Assembly (NCBI GenBank): GCA_045629725.1
Contig: JAZQRT010000123.1
Location: forward strand, 1 to 22,361
From: SIG714 sp045629725
GTDB taxonomy: Bacteria; Bacillota; Clostridia; Oscillospirales; CAG-272
Direction of reading: 5' to 3'
Length of the DNA: 22,361 nucleotides
Part shown: positions 14,984 to 22,114 of the stretch, one piece after another
How the letters are laid out: each line of letters opens with the position of its first letter
Position numbering within the stretch: the first letter of the stretch is position 1
Position numbers and translations under genes: made by a program
Notes under the pieces: model-generated
Database searches by the model: none
What the model was told of the DNA's origin: nothing
What the model saw: only the letters and a program-made list of their open reading frames with translations

Positions 14984-16148
14984 TTTGTGTGCGGATATAG
15001 GATACAAAAGTATCAATCATCATGGAGAAGAGCTTTGCGGCGATCATGTGGATATCATTGAAGAAAATGAAAATTCCACTGTGATCGTACTTGCAGACGG
15101 TCTTGGCTCGGGTGTTAAGGCGAGTATCCTTTCCACGCTGACCGCCAAGATCATTTCCACAATGATGGCAGCAGGTCTTCCCGTTGAGGAATGTGTGGAA
15201 ACCATTGCGGCAACCCTTCCTGTATGTTCGGTAAGAGGCGTTGCATATTCCACGTTTACGATTATTCATCTTTTAAACAACGAAACAGCCGATATTATCC
15301 AATATGATAATCCACACGTAATTATGATCAGAGATTACGATCAGTATGATTATCCCAAGACGGAAATGAATATCGGAGGTAAAAAAATCTATAAATCTAC
15401 CATTCAGCTTCGGGAGGATGACGTTTTTATCGCAATGAGCGATGGCTGTCCTCACGCAGGTATGGGCGGAAGATATAATTTTGGATGGAAAAGAGCGGAT
15501 ATTGCCGACTATATGCAGACCCTTGTTGCAGGGGGATATACGGCAAAAACTCTTTCAACGATGCTGGTGGATGAGTGTGATAATCTCTACGGTCACAGAC
15601 CGGGGGATGACACTACTGCCTGTGTTGTAAAGATAAGAAAGAGAGAGCCCATGAACATATTGTTCGGACCTCCCTCCAACCGTGACGATGCAAACAGAAT
15701 GATGGCACTGTTCTTCTCAAAGGCAGGAAAGCACATCGTTTGCGGAGGAACGACTTCATCCATCGCAGCAAAATATCTTGGAAAACCTGTTCGCGCAAGT
15801 CTTAATTTCGAGCAAAGCGATCTCCCGCCGATTGCATATATCGAGGGTGTTGACCTTGTGACGGAAGGCGTAATAACAATGAATAAGGTTATCCAGTATG
15901 CCAAGGATTATCTTGGAGAAAATGAGCTTTACGAGGATTGGAATTTTAAAAAGGACGGTGCATCCCTCATCAGCAGACTGTTGTTTGAGGAGGCAACGGA
16001 CATCAACTTTTATGTGGGAAGGGCAGTGAACCCCGCTCACCAGAATCCCGATCTTCCAATCAATTTTAATATCAAAATGAATATTGTTGAGGAACTTTCC
16101 GATTGTCTTAAGAGAATGGGAAAGAGAATTAAAGTAAGTTATTTTTAA
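14976..16148 (+). CDS. SpoIIE-type PP2C Ser/Thr phosphatase with C-terminal extension
   Basis: 390-residue protein. Residues 1-220 form a PP2C/SpoIIE phosphatase domain with the metal-binding acids in GDH (22-24), LADGLGSG (39-46), MSDGCPHAG (154-162) and GDDTT (210-214), all intact. Residues about 226-390 form an extra domain (ILFGPPSNRDDANRM, HIVCGGTTSSIAAKYLGKPV, IEGVDLVTEGVITM) that I cannot assign. Such phosphatases usually act on anti-sigma-antagonist (STAS) proteins, but none is in the window. AAGGAG lies inside the end of the hydrogenase-like gene, and the two frames overlap by eight bases, which suggests the two products work together. A role in endospore formation is not implied by the fold. 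Confidence 0.87.
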   Translation: MNDLCADIGYKSINHHGEELCGDHVDIIEENENSTVIVLADGLGSGVKASILSTLTAKIISTMMAAGLPVEECVETIAATLPVCSVRGVAYSTFTIIHLLNNETADIIQYDNPHVIMIRDYDQYDYPKTEMNIGGKKIYKSTIQLREDDVFIAMSDGCPHAGMGGRYNFGWKRADIADYMQTLVAGGYTAKTLSTMLVDECDNLYGHRPGDDTTACVVKIRKREPMNILFGPPSNRDDANRMMALFFSKAGKHIVCGGTTSSIAAKYLGKPVRASLNFEQSDLPPIAYIEGVDLVTEGVITMNKVIQYAKDYLGENELYEDWNFKKDGASLISRLLFEEATDINFYVGRAVNPAHQNPDLPINFNIKMNIVEELSDCLKRMGKRIKVSYF

Positions 16149-16160
16149 GGAGAGTCAAAA

Positions 16161-17108
16161 ATGAAGAAGAAGGTAACCATTATCGGAGCAGGCGCAGTAG
16201 GCGCAACCACAGCTTTTGCCCTTTTGGCAAGAAACGCAGCATCAGAAGTTGTTCTCATTGACATTAACACAGAAAAGGCTCTTGGAGAAGCACTTGATAT
16301 TAAGCAGGCTACTCCTTTCATTGACAACTGCGATATCCACGCAGGAAGCTATGTTGATGCTATTGATTCTGACGTTGTTGTAATCACATCAGGTATCGGA
16401 AGAAAGCCCGGTCAGACACGTTTGGAGCTTGTTCAGACAAACGTATCCATCATCAAGGCAATTTCCACAGAGATCGTAAAGTATGCTCCCAACGCAATTT
16501 ATATTCTTGTTGCTAACCCTGTTGACGTACTTACTTATGCATTCCTTAAGTATACAGGACTTCCCAAGAGCCAGGTAATGGGAACAGGTACAGTTCTTGA
16601 TACTCTCCGTCTGCGTACACGTCTTGCAGAGATCTACAACGTAAACAAGCAGCAGGTACACGCGAACATTCTCGGTGAGCACGGTGATACATCCTTCGCA
16701 GCTTGGTCAACAGCAACAATTGCCGGAGTACCCCTTGATGAGTACAACGGAGCTATTGCATCTCCCTACAACGTAGTAACAGAATACACACGCGAGGACG
16801 TTGAAAATTACGTTAGAAAGTCCGGCGGAAAGATCATTTCTCGTAAGGGATGCACAGTTTACGGTATCGGTATGTCAACAACACATATCATCAAGACACT
16901 CAGCGGAAGCGCTGAAACAGCTCTTACAGTATCTTCACTCCATGAGGGTGAATACGGCATCAAGGACGTATGTCTCAGCTCACTTTCACTCGTTGACTCA
17001 ACAGGTGTAAGATCAATAATCACACAGAAGCTCAGCGATGACGAAATGCAGAAGCTTTATACATCAGCGGAGGCTCTTAAGGCTGTAATCAAGAGTGTCG
17101 GCTTATAA
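16161..17108 (+). CDS. ldh: L-lactate dehydrogenase-family enzyme (Arg at specificity position 102)
   Basis: 315-residue NAD-dependent 2-hydroxyacid dehydrogenase of the LDH/MDH family. Seen: the Rossmann motif GAGAVG (9-14), Asp34 for NAD, the loop GRKPGQTR (80-87), DTLRLR carrying Arg171 and Arg173 (conventional LDH numbering), and GEHGD with catalytic His195. His188 (QVHANILGEHGD) and Arg173 are the residues that bind fructose 1,6-bisphosphate in regulated bacterial LDHs, favouring lactate dehydrogenase. The residue at position 102, usually Gln in LDH, is Arg (Arg81 here), as in malate dehydrogenase. Some clostridial LDHs seem to share this, so the substrate is probably pyruvate but not certain. 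AAGGAG precedes the ATG. It sits 12 and 10 bases from its neighbours in the operon. Confidence 0.88.
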   Translation: MKKKVTIIGAGAVGATTAFALLARNAASEVVLIDINTEKALGEALDIKQATPFIDNCDIHAGSYVDAIDSDVVVITSGIGRKPGQTRLELVQTNVSIIKAISTEIVKYAPNAIYILVANPVDVLTYAFLKYTGLPKSQVMGTGTVLDTLRLRTRLAEIYNVNKQQVHANILGEHGDTSFAAWSTATIAGVPLDEYNGAIASPYNVVTEYTREDVENYVRKSGGKIISRKGCTVYGIGMSTTHIIKTLSGSAETALTVSSLHEGEYGIKDVCLSSLSLVDSTGVRSIITQKLSDDEMQKLYTSAEALKAVIKSVGL

Positions 17109-17118
17109 GGAGAATTTC

Positions 17119-18540
17119 ATGAGAAAATTTGATACTAAAGTTCAACACCTTAAATACAAGGTTTTGCGCGAGGTTGCTCGTCTTGCGTGGACAGACAGCT
17201 TGCTTGACAAGATAATGGACGTTCCCAAGACCATCGTTCCCGGTAACGAGCCTACAATGCGTTGCTGCGTATATAAGGAAAGAGCGATCCTTGCGGAAAG
17301 AGTTAAGCTTGCAATGGGCGGTGACAAAAATAACCCCAATATCATTGAGGTTATCGATATTGCCTGTGACGAATGTCCCGTTGGTGGATATGAAGTAACA
17401 AATGCCTGCCGCGGATGTCTTGCACACCGTTGCGAGGACGTATGTAAGTTTGGCGCTATCACATTCGATCAGGACCACGTTGCTCACATTGATAAAACAA
17501 AGTGTAAGGAGTGCGGAGCGTGCTCAAAGGTATGTCCTTACACAGCCATCGTAAGCAGAAAGCGTCCCTGCCAGAACGCATGCAAGGTCAAGGCCATTTC
17601 CATGAACGAGCAGAAGGCTGCGGCAATTGATAACTCCAAGTGTATCCAGTGCGGTGCATGTGTATATCAGTGTCCCTTCGGAGCGATCATGGACAAGTCC
17701 TTTATGGTCAACGCTATTGATATGCTGAAGAAGAGCAAGGAAGAGGGCGGAAGCAAGGTATATGCCATCGTTGCGCCTTCCATCTCCAGCCAGTTCTCAT
17801 ATGCAAAGCTCGGACAGGTTGTAACGGGCATGAAGAAGCTCGGCTTCCATGACGTTATCGAAGCAGCTCTCGGTGCAGATATGGTTGCACTTTCAGAGGC
17901 TCGTGAGCTTTCCGAAAAGGGACTTCTCACAAGCTCATGCTGTCCTGCATTTGTAAGATATATCAAGACCAATTTCCCCAAGGTTGTTGATCTGATCTCA
18001 CACAACATGTCACCCATGGGTGCTCTTGCTAAGTACATAAAGGAAACCACACCCAATTCTAAGGTTATCTTTGTTGGTCCCTGTACAGCTAAGAAGGCAG
18101 AGGCTCAGCTTGAGGATGTTAAGCCCTACGTTGATGCAGTTCTTACCTTTGAGGAGCTTCAGGCTCTCTTTGACAGCCGTGACTTTGATATTGCGTCCTT
18201 TGAAGAGGGAGTTCTTGACAATGCTTCCTATTTTGGACGTATCTTTGCACGTGTCGGCGGTCTTACCGATGCAGCAGCTCAGGCTATGAAGGAGCAGAAC
18301 ATTGATTTCGAGGTCAAGCCCGTTGTTTGTGATGGTATTGAAGCTTGCCGTATGGCGCTTCTCAAACTCAATAAGGGTGTCCTTGACGGAAACTTTATTG
18401 AAGGTATGGCTTGTATCGGCGGTTGTATCAACGGCGCGGGATGTCTTACTCACGGTGAAAAGAATAAAGCCGAGGTAGATAAGTACGGTAAGGAAGCACT
18501 TGAAAAGACCATTTCAGATGCTGTTTCCGTTCTTAAATAA
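17119..18540 (+). CDS. [FeFe] hydrogenase, group B-like
   Basis: 473-residue monomeric [FeFe] hydrogenase, expected to reduce protons or oxidise H2 with ferredoxin. The N-terminus is Cys-rich: Cys83/86, Cys97/100/105/109, Cys129/132/135/139, Cys151/155 and Cys175/178/181/185, consistent with three or four [4Fe-4S] clusters. The H-cluster motifs are TSSCCPAF (271-278), GPCTAKK (320-326) and GMACIGGC (429-436), giving ligands Cys275, 322, 432 and 436. Lys325 is kept and Gly replaces Met in motif 2, which is typical of group B rather than CpI-like group A. ATAAGGAGAATTTCATG sets the start at 17119; an upstream GTG at 17095 would overlap ldh and has no binding site. Maturases HydE, HydF and HydG are not in the window. 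Confidence 0.93.
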   Translation: MRKFDTKVQHLKYKVLREVARLAWTDSLLDKIMDVPKTIVPGNEPTMRCCVYKERAILAERVKLAMGGDKNNPNIIEVIDIACDECPVGGYEVTNACRGCLAHRCEDVCKFGAITFDQDHVAHIDKTKCKECGACSKVCPYTAIVSRKRPCQNACKVKAISMNEQKAAAIDNSKCIQCGACVYQCPFGAIMDKSFMVNAIDMLKKSKEEGGSKVYAIVAPSISSQFSYAKLGQVVTGMKKLGFHDVIEAALGADMVALSEARELSEKGLLTSSCCPAFVRYIKTNFPKVVDLISHNMSPMGALAKYIKETTPNSKVIFVGPCTAKKAEAQLEDVKPYVDAVLTFEELQALFDSRDFDIASFEEGVLDNASYFGRIFARVGGLTDAAAQAMKEQNIDFEVKPVVCDGIEACRMALLKLNKGVLDGNFIEGMACIGGCINGAGCLTHGEKNKAEVDKYGKEALEKTISDAVSVLK

Positions 18541-18560
18541 GAATACATACAATTTAATAT

Positions 18561-18600
18561 AAAAAAGCACCGCTGAACTTAGATTCAGCGGCGCTTTTTT
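18561..18600. terminator. Bidirectional terminator between convergent operons
   Basis: AAAAAAGCACCGCTGAA (18561-18577) pairs with TTCAGCGGCGCTTTTTT (18584-18600), with one A-C mismatch and a six-base loop. The arms end in A6 and T6, so it can terminate the hydrogenase operon on the plus strand and the ABC transporter operon on the minus strand. Confidence 0.92.
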
Positions 18601-18632
18601 GTTGTAATATTGCTAAGTTATTACATCATTTT

Positions 18633-19694
18633 TTAATTAAAAAATTTTATAATCAAGAAACACAAAGCGAGAGTTACTGCGAAGATAACGTAATCCAATT
18701 TTTTGAATTTGAAGCTTCGGCGGTAGACAACGTACATAATGAAGGTGTACAGAGCTATATCGACAATGCTGGGATTATAATCATGAAGAGCGTATATTAC
18801 TCCGAAAAGGGGAATAGCACCCCTAAAGGCGAATATGGAATCAGAATCATCGCCGAGCTTGTTTGCTTTCTTTTTTGTGGAGTAGATGAAGAAACCGATA
18901 ACACAAAGAAGCCCGACAGCTGCCCAAACTGCAAACATATAATTATTTTCAAGTATTCGTCCGATCTGATTGTATTTCCAATCTCCCGGATAAAGCGGTT
19001 CGGCATAATATGAGTATATGCTTGTCAGATTGTCAAGGGGAGAGTAGATGCTGGACCAATAAGCTGCGAAACCATTTTGGGATTTATCAAAATAATCAAA
19101 GCAGGAAGAAATAATATACACCCAAAGTCCGCTGATGATCACTCCGTCTATGGTTCTGTTTGCAACGGTAAAGAAGAAGGAATAGAAGCAGTAGATCAAA
19201 AGTGCGCCGAGAATTGACGGTGGGAAATAGCGGAGCATATTTGCAAGATTAAATATGTCCGTGTTATAAAGAAGATAGAAGTAGGTTGCGAAAAACGCGC
19301 AGGTGTAGATAAACAAAACCTGTATAAATCCCGATATGAAATGTGTAAGGGATAGCTTAAATCGGCTTAGGGGTAGGGAATACAGGGTATCCGTATTTCT
19401 GCGGTTTTTAAGATCGTAAAGGCACAGAAATGGCATTACGGTTGAAACCACCATAAGTATGGTTGAGAGATTTTCCATTCCCGTTTCGCAGAAGTCATAA
19501 ACATAGGTAATATGCTCGACTTCTGCATAATTTCCGTCTTCGCCCTTTTCGTAAACAATTTTTTTCTTTACATCGGGGGCGATAAGATCGGGTAATTGAA
19601 TCATCATAATAACAACTGCAATAAGGGTGAAAATCATGCACCGAATGGCAGCGTGTTTAAGGTCAAGCCCAAAATATTTAAAAAACGTTTTCAT
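18633..19694 (-). CDS. ABC transporter permease (YtrC/YtrD-like), second
   Basis: 353-residue ABC-2-like membrane subunit. It has a hydrophobic segment at about 17-37, a 40-residue outside loop with charged residues, and then about six more membrane segments. A cytoplasmic stretch RNTDTLYSLPLSRFKLSLTHFISG follows the second segment, a pattern typical of this permease type, where it probably contacts the ATPase. The C-terminal VYRRSFKFKKLDYVI matches the sister permease. AAGGAGGTCATATG marks the start. It lies 12 bases after the sister gene and is the last gene of the operon, ending before the bidirectional terminator. The substrate is unknown; YtrA-controlled transporters are often linked to cell-wall stress. 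Confidence 0.78.
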   Translation of the reverse strand: MKTFFKYFGLDLKHAAIRCMIFTLIAVVIMMIQLPDLIAPDVKKKIVYEKGEDGNYAEVEHITYVYDFCETGMENLSTILMVVSTVMPFLCLYDLKNRRNTDTLYSLPLSRFKLSLTHFISGFIQVLFIYTCAFFATYFYLLYNTDIFNLANMLRYFPPSILGALLIYCFYSFFFTVANRTIDGVIISGLWVYIISSCFDYFDKSQNGFAAYWSSIYSPLDNLTSIYSYYAEPLYPGDWKYNQIGRILENNYMFAVWAAVGLLCVIGFFIYSTKKKANKLGDDSDSIFAFRGAIPLFGVIYALHDYNPSIVDIALYTFIMYVVYRRSFKFKKLDYVIFAVTLALCFLIIKFFN

Positions 19695-19706
19695 ATGACC
19701 TCCTTT

Positions 19707-20753
19707 TTAATACTGATTAAAACTCAGACTTCCGAAAAATACCCATTTAAGAAGCAGTAAAAGTCCGATAACAAGTATGATTATGTCGCTTTTTTTGAAT
19801 CTAAAGCCTCGGCGGTAAATGGCATAGCCTATCACCATACCGATATAAAGTATAGCGGATACAACAACTGTGCCAAGACCTTTCAAAATGTACATAAGAG
19901 TAAATCCCGTTATAGGTACAAGGAATTTATATCCGAATATACTGTTTGAGATATCCTCTGCTTTGTACGCTGCTTTTTTGGGAAAGGTTTTGATAAGACC
20001 AAATAAGCTGAAGCCACCGACGATCATCCAAAAGGGATAACTGAAATAGAATTCAGGACGGGTAGCAATGTAGCTGAAAAAATTAGTGGGAGTTTTTATA
20101 AATACAAGGTTTCCAAAAATCTCGTTAGCCGAATAAATGGGAGCTATGATTATTCCGATATACAAAAACAAATCCGTAATTAAACTTTTACCCGTAATTA
20201 CATAGACAAGGAAGGCAAAGGCAAAAATTATCAAAGAAATGGTAAACGTCCAACCAAGGCAGAATACCACTCCGTCGAAGCCCGTGTTTGCTCTTGTGAA
20301 TATAAAGCAGAAAAATGAATAGACCACAAAGAAGTAAATAGCGGAAATGAAATAAAATAGAAGTATGTATTCTATATTATATTCTGTGAATTTTACTGCG
20401 ACATTGATAAGAAACACAATAAAGCAAGCAGTGTAAATGCATAAAAAGGAAATTTCACCACTAATAAAGTAGGCAAGAGCCACTTTTTTTCTGTCAAGAG
20501 GCAGGGGATAGATGCAGTCAAGATTTCGTTTTTGGTTAAAAACGGAAAAGGTCAGCATGGGCATGATTGCACTTATAATAATACCTATCCAGGTGACAAC
20601 GGAAAGTCCGCAATCGCGGGGATAAGAAATGGAACGAAGCTTGAAAACAAGAAACGTAATGGAAGTAAAAGCTAAGATTATATCACGAAGAAGGTTTTTG
20701 CGAAGGAGATAATAAAGATATCTTTTAAAGGTATCGTTTTTAAGAACTGTCAT
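19707..20753 (-). CDS. ABC transporter permease (YtrC/YtrD-like), first
   Basis: 348-residue membrane protein with about eight hydrophobic segments. It shares the stretch RNLDCIYPLPLDRKKVALAYFISG and the ending YRRGFRFKKSDIIILVIG with the downstream permease, so the two are paralogues and may form a heterodimer. Its ATG overlaps the stop of the ATPase gene by four bases (ATGA), so translation is coupled and one-to-one assembly with the ATPase is plausible. No signal peptide or large outer domain is seen, so it looks like an exporter or a sensing transporter rather than an importer. Confidence 0.8.
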   Translation of the reverse strand: MTVLKNDTFKRYLYYLLRKNLLRDIILAFTSITFLVFKLRSISYPRDCGLSVVTWIGIIISAIMPMLTFSVFNQKRNLDCIYPLPLDRKKVALAYFISGEISFLCIYTACFIVFLINVAVKFTEYNIEYILLFYFISAIYFFVVYSFFCFIFTRANTGFDGVVFCLGWTFTISLIIFAFAFLVYVITGKSLITDLFLYIGIIIAPIYSANEIFGNLVFIKTPTNFFSYIATRPEFYFSYPFWMIVGGFSLFGLIKTFPKKAAYKAEDISNSIFGYKFLVPITGFTLMYILKGLGTVVVSAILYIGMVIGYAIYRRGFRFKKSDIIILVIGLLLLLKWVFFGSLSFNQY

Positions 20754-21631
20754 TTTGTGTACCCTCTGCGCTCCACTTCGTTTATAAACATCTCCTCAAA
20801 ATCCATTTTCATTTCTTCAAGCACAGCGGGATTTAATTTTGCGAGACGCTCACACATCTCAGTGCTGTCCCCCTCAAGAATAACCTTCACAAATCTTCCG
20901 TTTTTCTCAAGAGAGGTAACGGGAAGTCCTGCAAATATGCTATCGTCAATATCCTCGGTAAAGGCAAGCTGGAACTTGCAGTAAACGCTGATCTTGTCGG
21001 AAATAGAGCCGGAGCTTGAAACTCTCATGTTGTCAATCAGGGCGTAGGAGTCGCAAAAATCTTCAAGCTCACGCAGGGAATGGCTGGAGATCAGCACACC
21101 TGTTCCGTTTTCCTCAACGGCAAGATTTATCGCCTTTTTAAATTCAAGGCGTGAAAGGGGATCAAGACCGTCAAAAGCCTCGTCAAGAAGGAGGTATTTA
21201 GGTCTTACCGCAAGAGCGAGGGCAATGTAAAGCTGACGGCGCATACCCTTTGAAAAATTACGGATGGGCTTTTTTTCATCAAGCTTAAAGAATGAAAGTA
21301 ACTCGCGGTAGATATTCACGTCCATATTAGGATAGAATACACGGTACATTTCAAGAAGCTTTGCCCCTGTTGTGTTGAGTGTATAATAAGGATCATCGGG
21401 CAGGAAAAAGAGTTTTTCGCGGGCTTTTTCGTTCTTTACGGGAACCCCGTCAATAAGGACCTCACCGAGGGTCGGAGTGTAAACACCCGAAATGATTCGC
21501 AGCAGGGTTGATTTTCCTGCGCCGTTTATACCCACAAGGCCCATAATGGAGCCTTCATTCACGGTAAGATCAACTTCGTCAAGTACCTGTTTTTTATCAA
21601 AGCAGTGGCTTACCTTTTTTATTTCAATCAT
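20750..21631 (-). CDS. ABC transporter ATP-binding protein
   Basis: 293-residue ATPase driving the two permeases. Walker A GINGAGKST (34-42), signature NFSKGMRRQ (125-133), Walker B YLLLDEAFDGLD (146-157) and H-loop SSH (182-184) are all present, so it should be active. Residues after about 215 form a C-terminal extension usual in the drug/bacitracin-export type. The start is taken at 21631: GAGGAGG lies nine bases upstream and the protein begins MIEIKKVSH. A longer frame starting at 21649 would overlap the regulator more deeply and lacks a binding site. It overlaps the regulator gene by eight bases. Confidence 0.93.
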   Translation of the reverse strand: MIEIKKVSHCFDKKQVLDEVDLTVNEGSIMGLVGINGAGKSTLLRIISGVYTPTLGEVLIDGVPVKNEKAREKLFFLPDDPYYTLNTTGAKLLEMYRVFYPNMDVNIYRELLSFFKLDEKKPIRNFSKGMRRQLYIALALAVRPKYLLLDEAFDGLDPLSRLEFKKAINLAVEENGTGVLISSHSLRELEDFCDSYALIDNMRVSSSGSISDKISVYCKFQLAFTEDIDDSIFAGLPVTSLEKNGRFVKVILEGDSTEMCERLAKLNPAVLEEMKMDFEEMFINEVERRGYTK

Positions 21632-21980
21632 TGTTGTATACCTCCTCAATAAGCTTTAAAATAGTATCGCGGTCAATACCGCCTTCTTTAATTTTACGGA
21701 TAAGTTCAATTTCTTTTGAATAGCTTTGGTCAGAATCATTTTCACTTGGCTCATAAATGACGTAGGCACCCTTTTTGGGAAGAGCTCGGATAAAGCCTTC
21801 CTCCTCAAGATGGGAATACGCCTTTGCAACCGTGTTGGGATTGATTCCAAGCTCACCTGCGGCAGTACGCACGGAGGGAAGCTTTTCGCCCTTTTTAATG
21901 ATCCCGAGTTTTATATATTTCTTGTATTTTTCAGCAACCTCAAGATAAACGTCCTGTTTACCGTGAATCCTCGGCTCCAT
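21624..21980 (-). CDS. GntR-family regulator, YtrA type
   Basis: 118-residue regulator with an N-terminal winged helix-turn-helix (about 8-75: KLPSVRTAAGELGINPNTVAKAY, EEEGFIRALPKKGAYVI) and only a short helical C-terminus (about 80-118). This lacks the ligand domain of most GntR proteins and is typical of the YtrA subfamily, which dimerises through that tail and represses the adjacent ABC operon. The start is ATG 21980 with AGAGGTGGG just upstream; a GTG at 21989 lies within that binding site and is rejected. The likely operator is the 9-bp repeat at 22002-22037. Confidence 0.9.
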   Translation of the reverse strand: MEPRIHGKQDVYLEVAEKYKKYIKLGIIKKGEKLPSVRTAAGELGINPNTVAKAYSHLEEEGFIRALPKKGAYVIYEPSENDSDQSYSKEIELIRKIKEGGIDRDTILKLIEEVYNND

Positions 21981-22001
21981 TTTTCCCACCTCTTTTCAAA
22001 A

Positions 22002-22037
22002 CTGTATTATCTGTATTATCTGTACCATCTGTAGTAT
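22002..22037. repeat. Four tandem 9-bp repeats, likely operator of the GntR regulator
   Basis: On the plus strand four abutting nonamers are read: CTGTATTAT (22002-22010), CTGTATTAT (22011-22019), CTGTACCAT (22020-22028) and CTGTAGTAT (22029-22037). The last one overlaps the -10 box of the minus-strand promoter, and the others cover the transcription start and early leader. This position fits a repressor site. The tandem form is unusual for a dimeric GntR protein, which normally binds a palindrome. Confidence 0.7.
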
Positions 22038-22061
22038 AGCATGTAATTGGGTATTTGTCAA
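22033..22061 (-). promoter_or_regulatory. Sigma-70-type promoter of the GntR-ABC operon
   Basis: On the minus strand a perfect TTGACA (22061-22056) and TATACT (22038-22033) are separated by 17 bases. It is one of the strongest promoters in the window, and it points into the regulator gene about 50 bases further on. Strong consensus with an operator over the -10 fits a repressed, inducible operon. Confidence 0.85.
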
Positions 22062-22070
22062 TAGCAAATG

Positions 22071-22109
22071 AAAAAAGTCTGTAAAAAAAGAACAAGCTTT
22101 TTTACAGAC
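22071..22109 (-). terminator. Intrinsic terminator of the MmcQ/YjbR-like gene
   Basis: On the minus strand GTCTGTAAAAAA (22109-22098) pairs with TTTTTTACAGAC (22088-22077), twelve pairs with a nine-base loop. A run of six T (22076-22071) follows. It lies six bases after the stop codon of the gene to its right and just before the promoter of the GntR operon, insulating the two. Confidence 0.87.
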
Positions 22110-22114
22110 CTTTG

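Noticed and set aside
14976..16148. Reading the SpoIIE-type phosphatase as the sporulation protein SpoIIE
   Set aside because: It lacks the ten membrane segments of SpoIIE, is only 390 residues long and lies in a hydrogenase operon.
12788..18540. An electron-bifurcating HydABC hydrogenase
   Set aside because: There is no NuoF/HydB-like flavoprotein and the ferredoxins are too short to be HydC; the hydrogenases are of group B and group C type.
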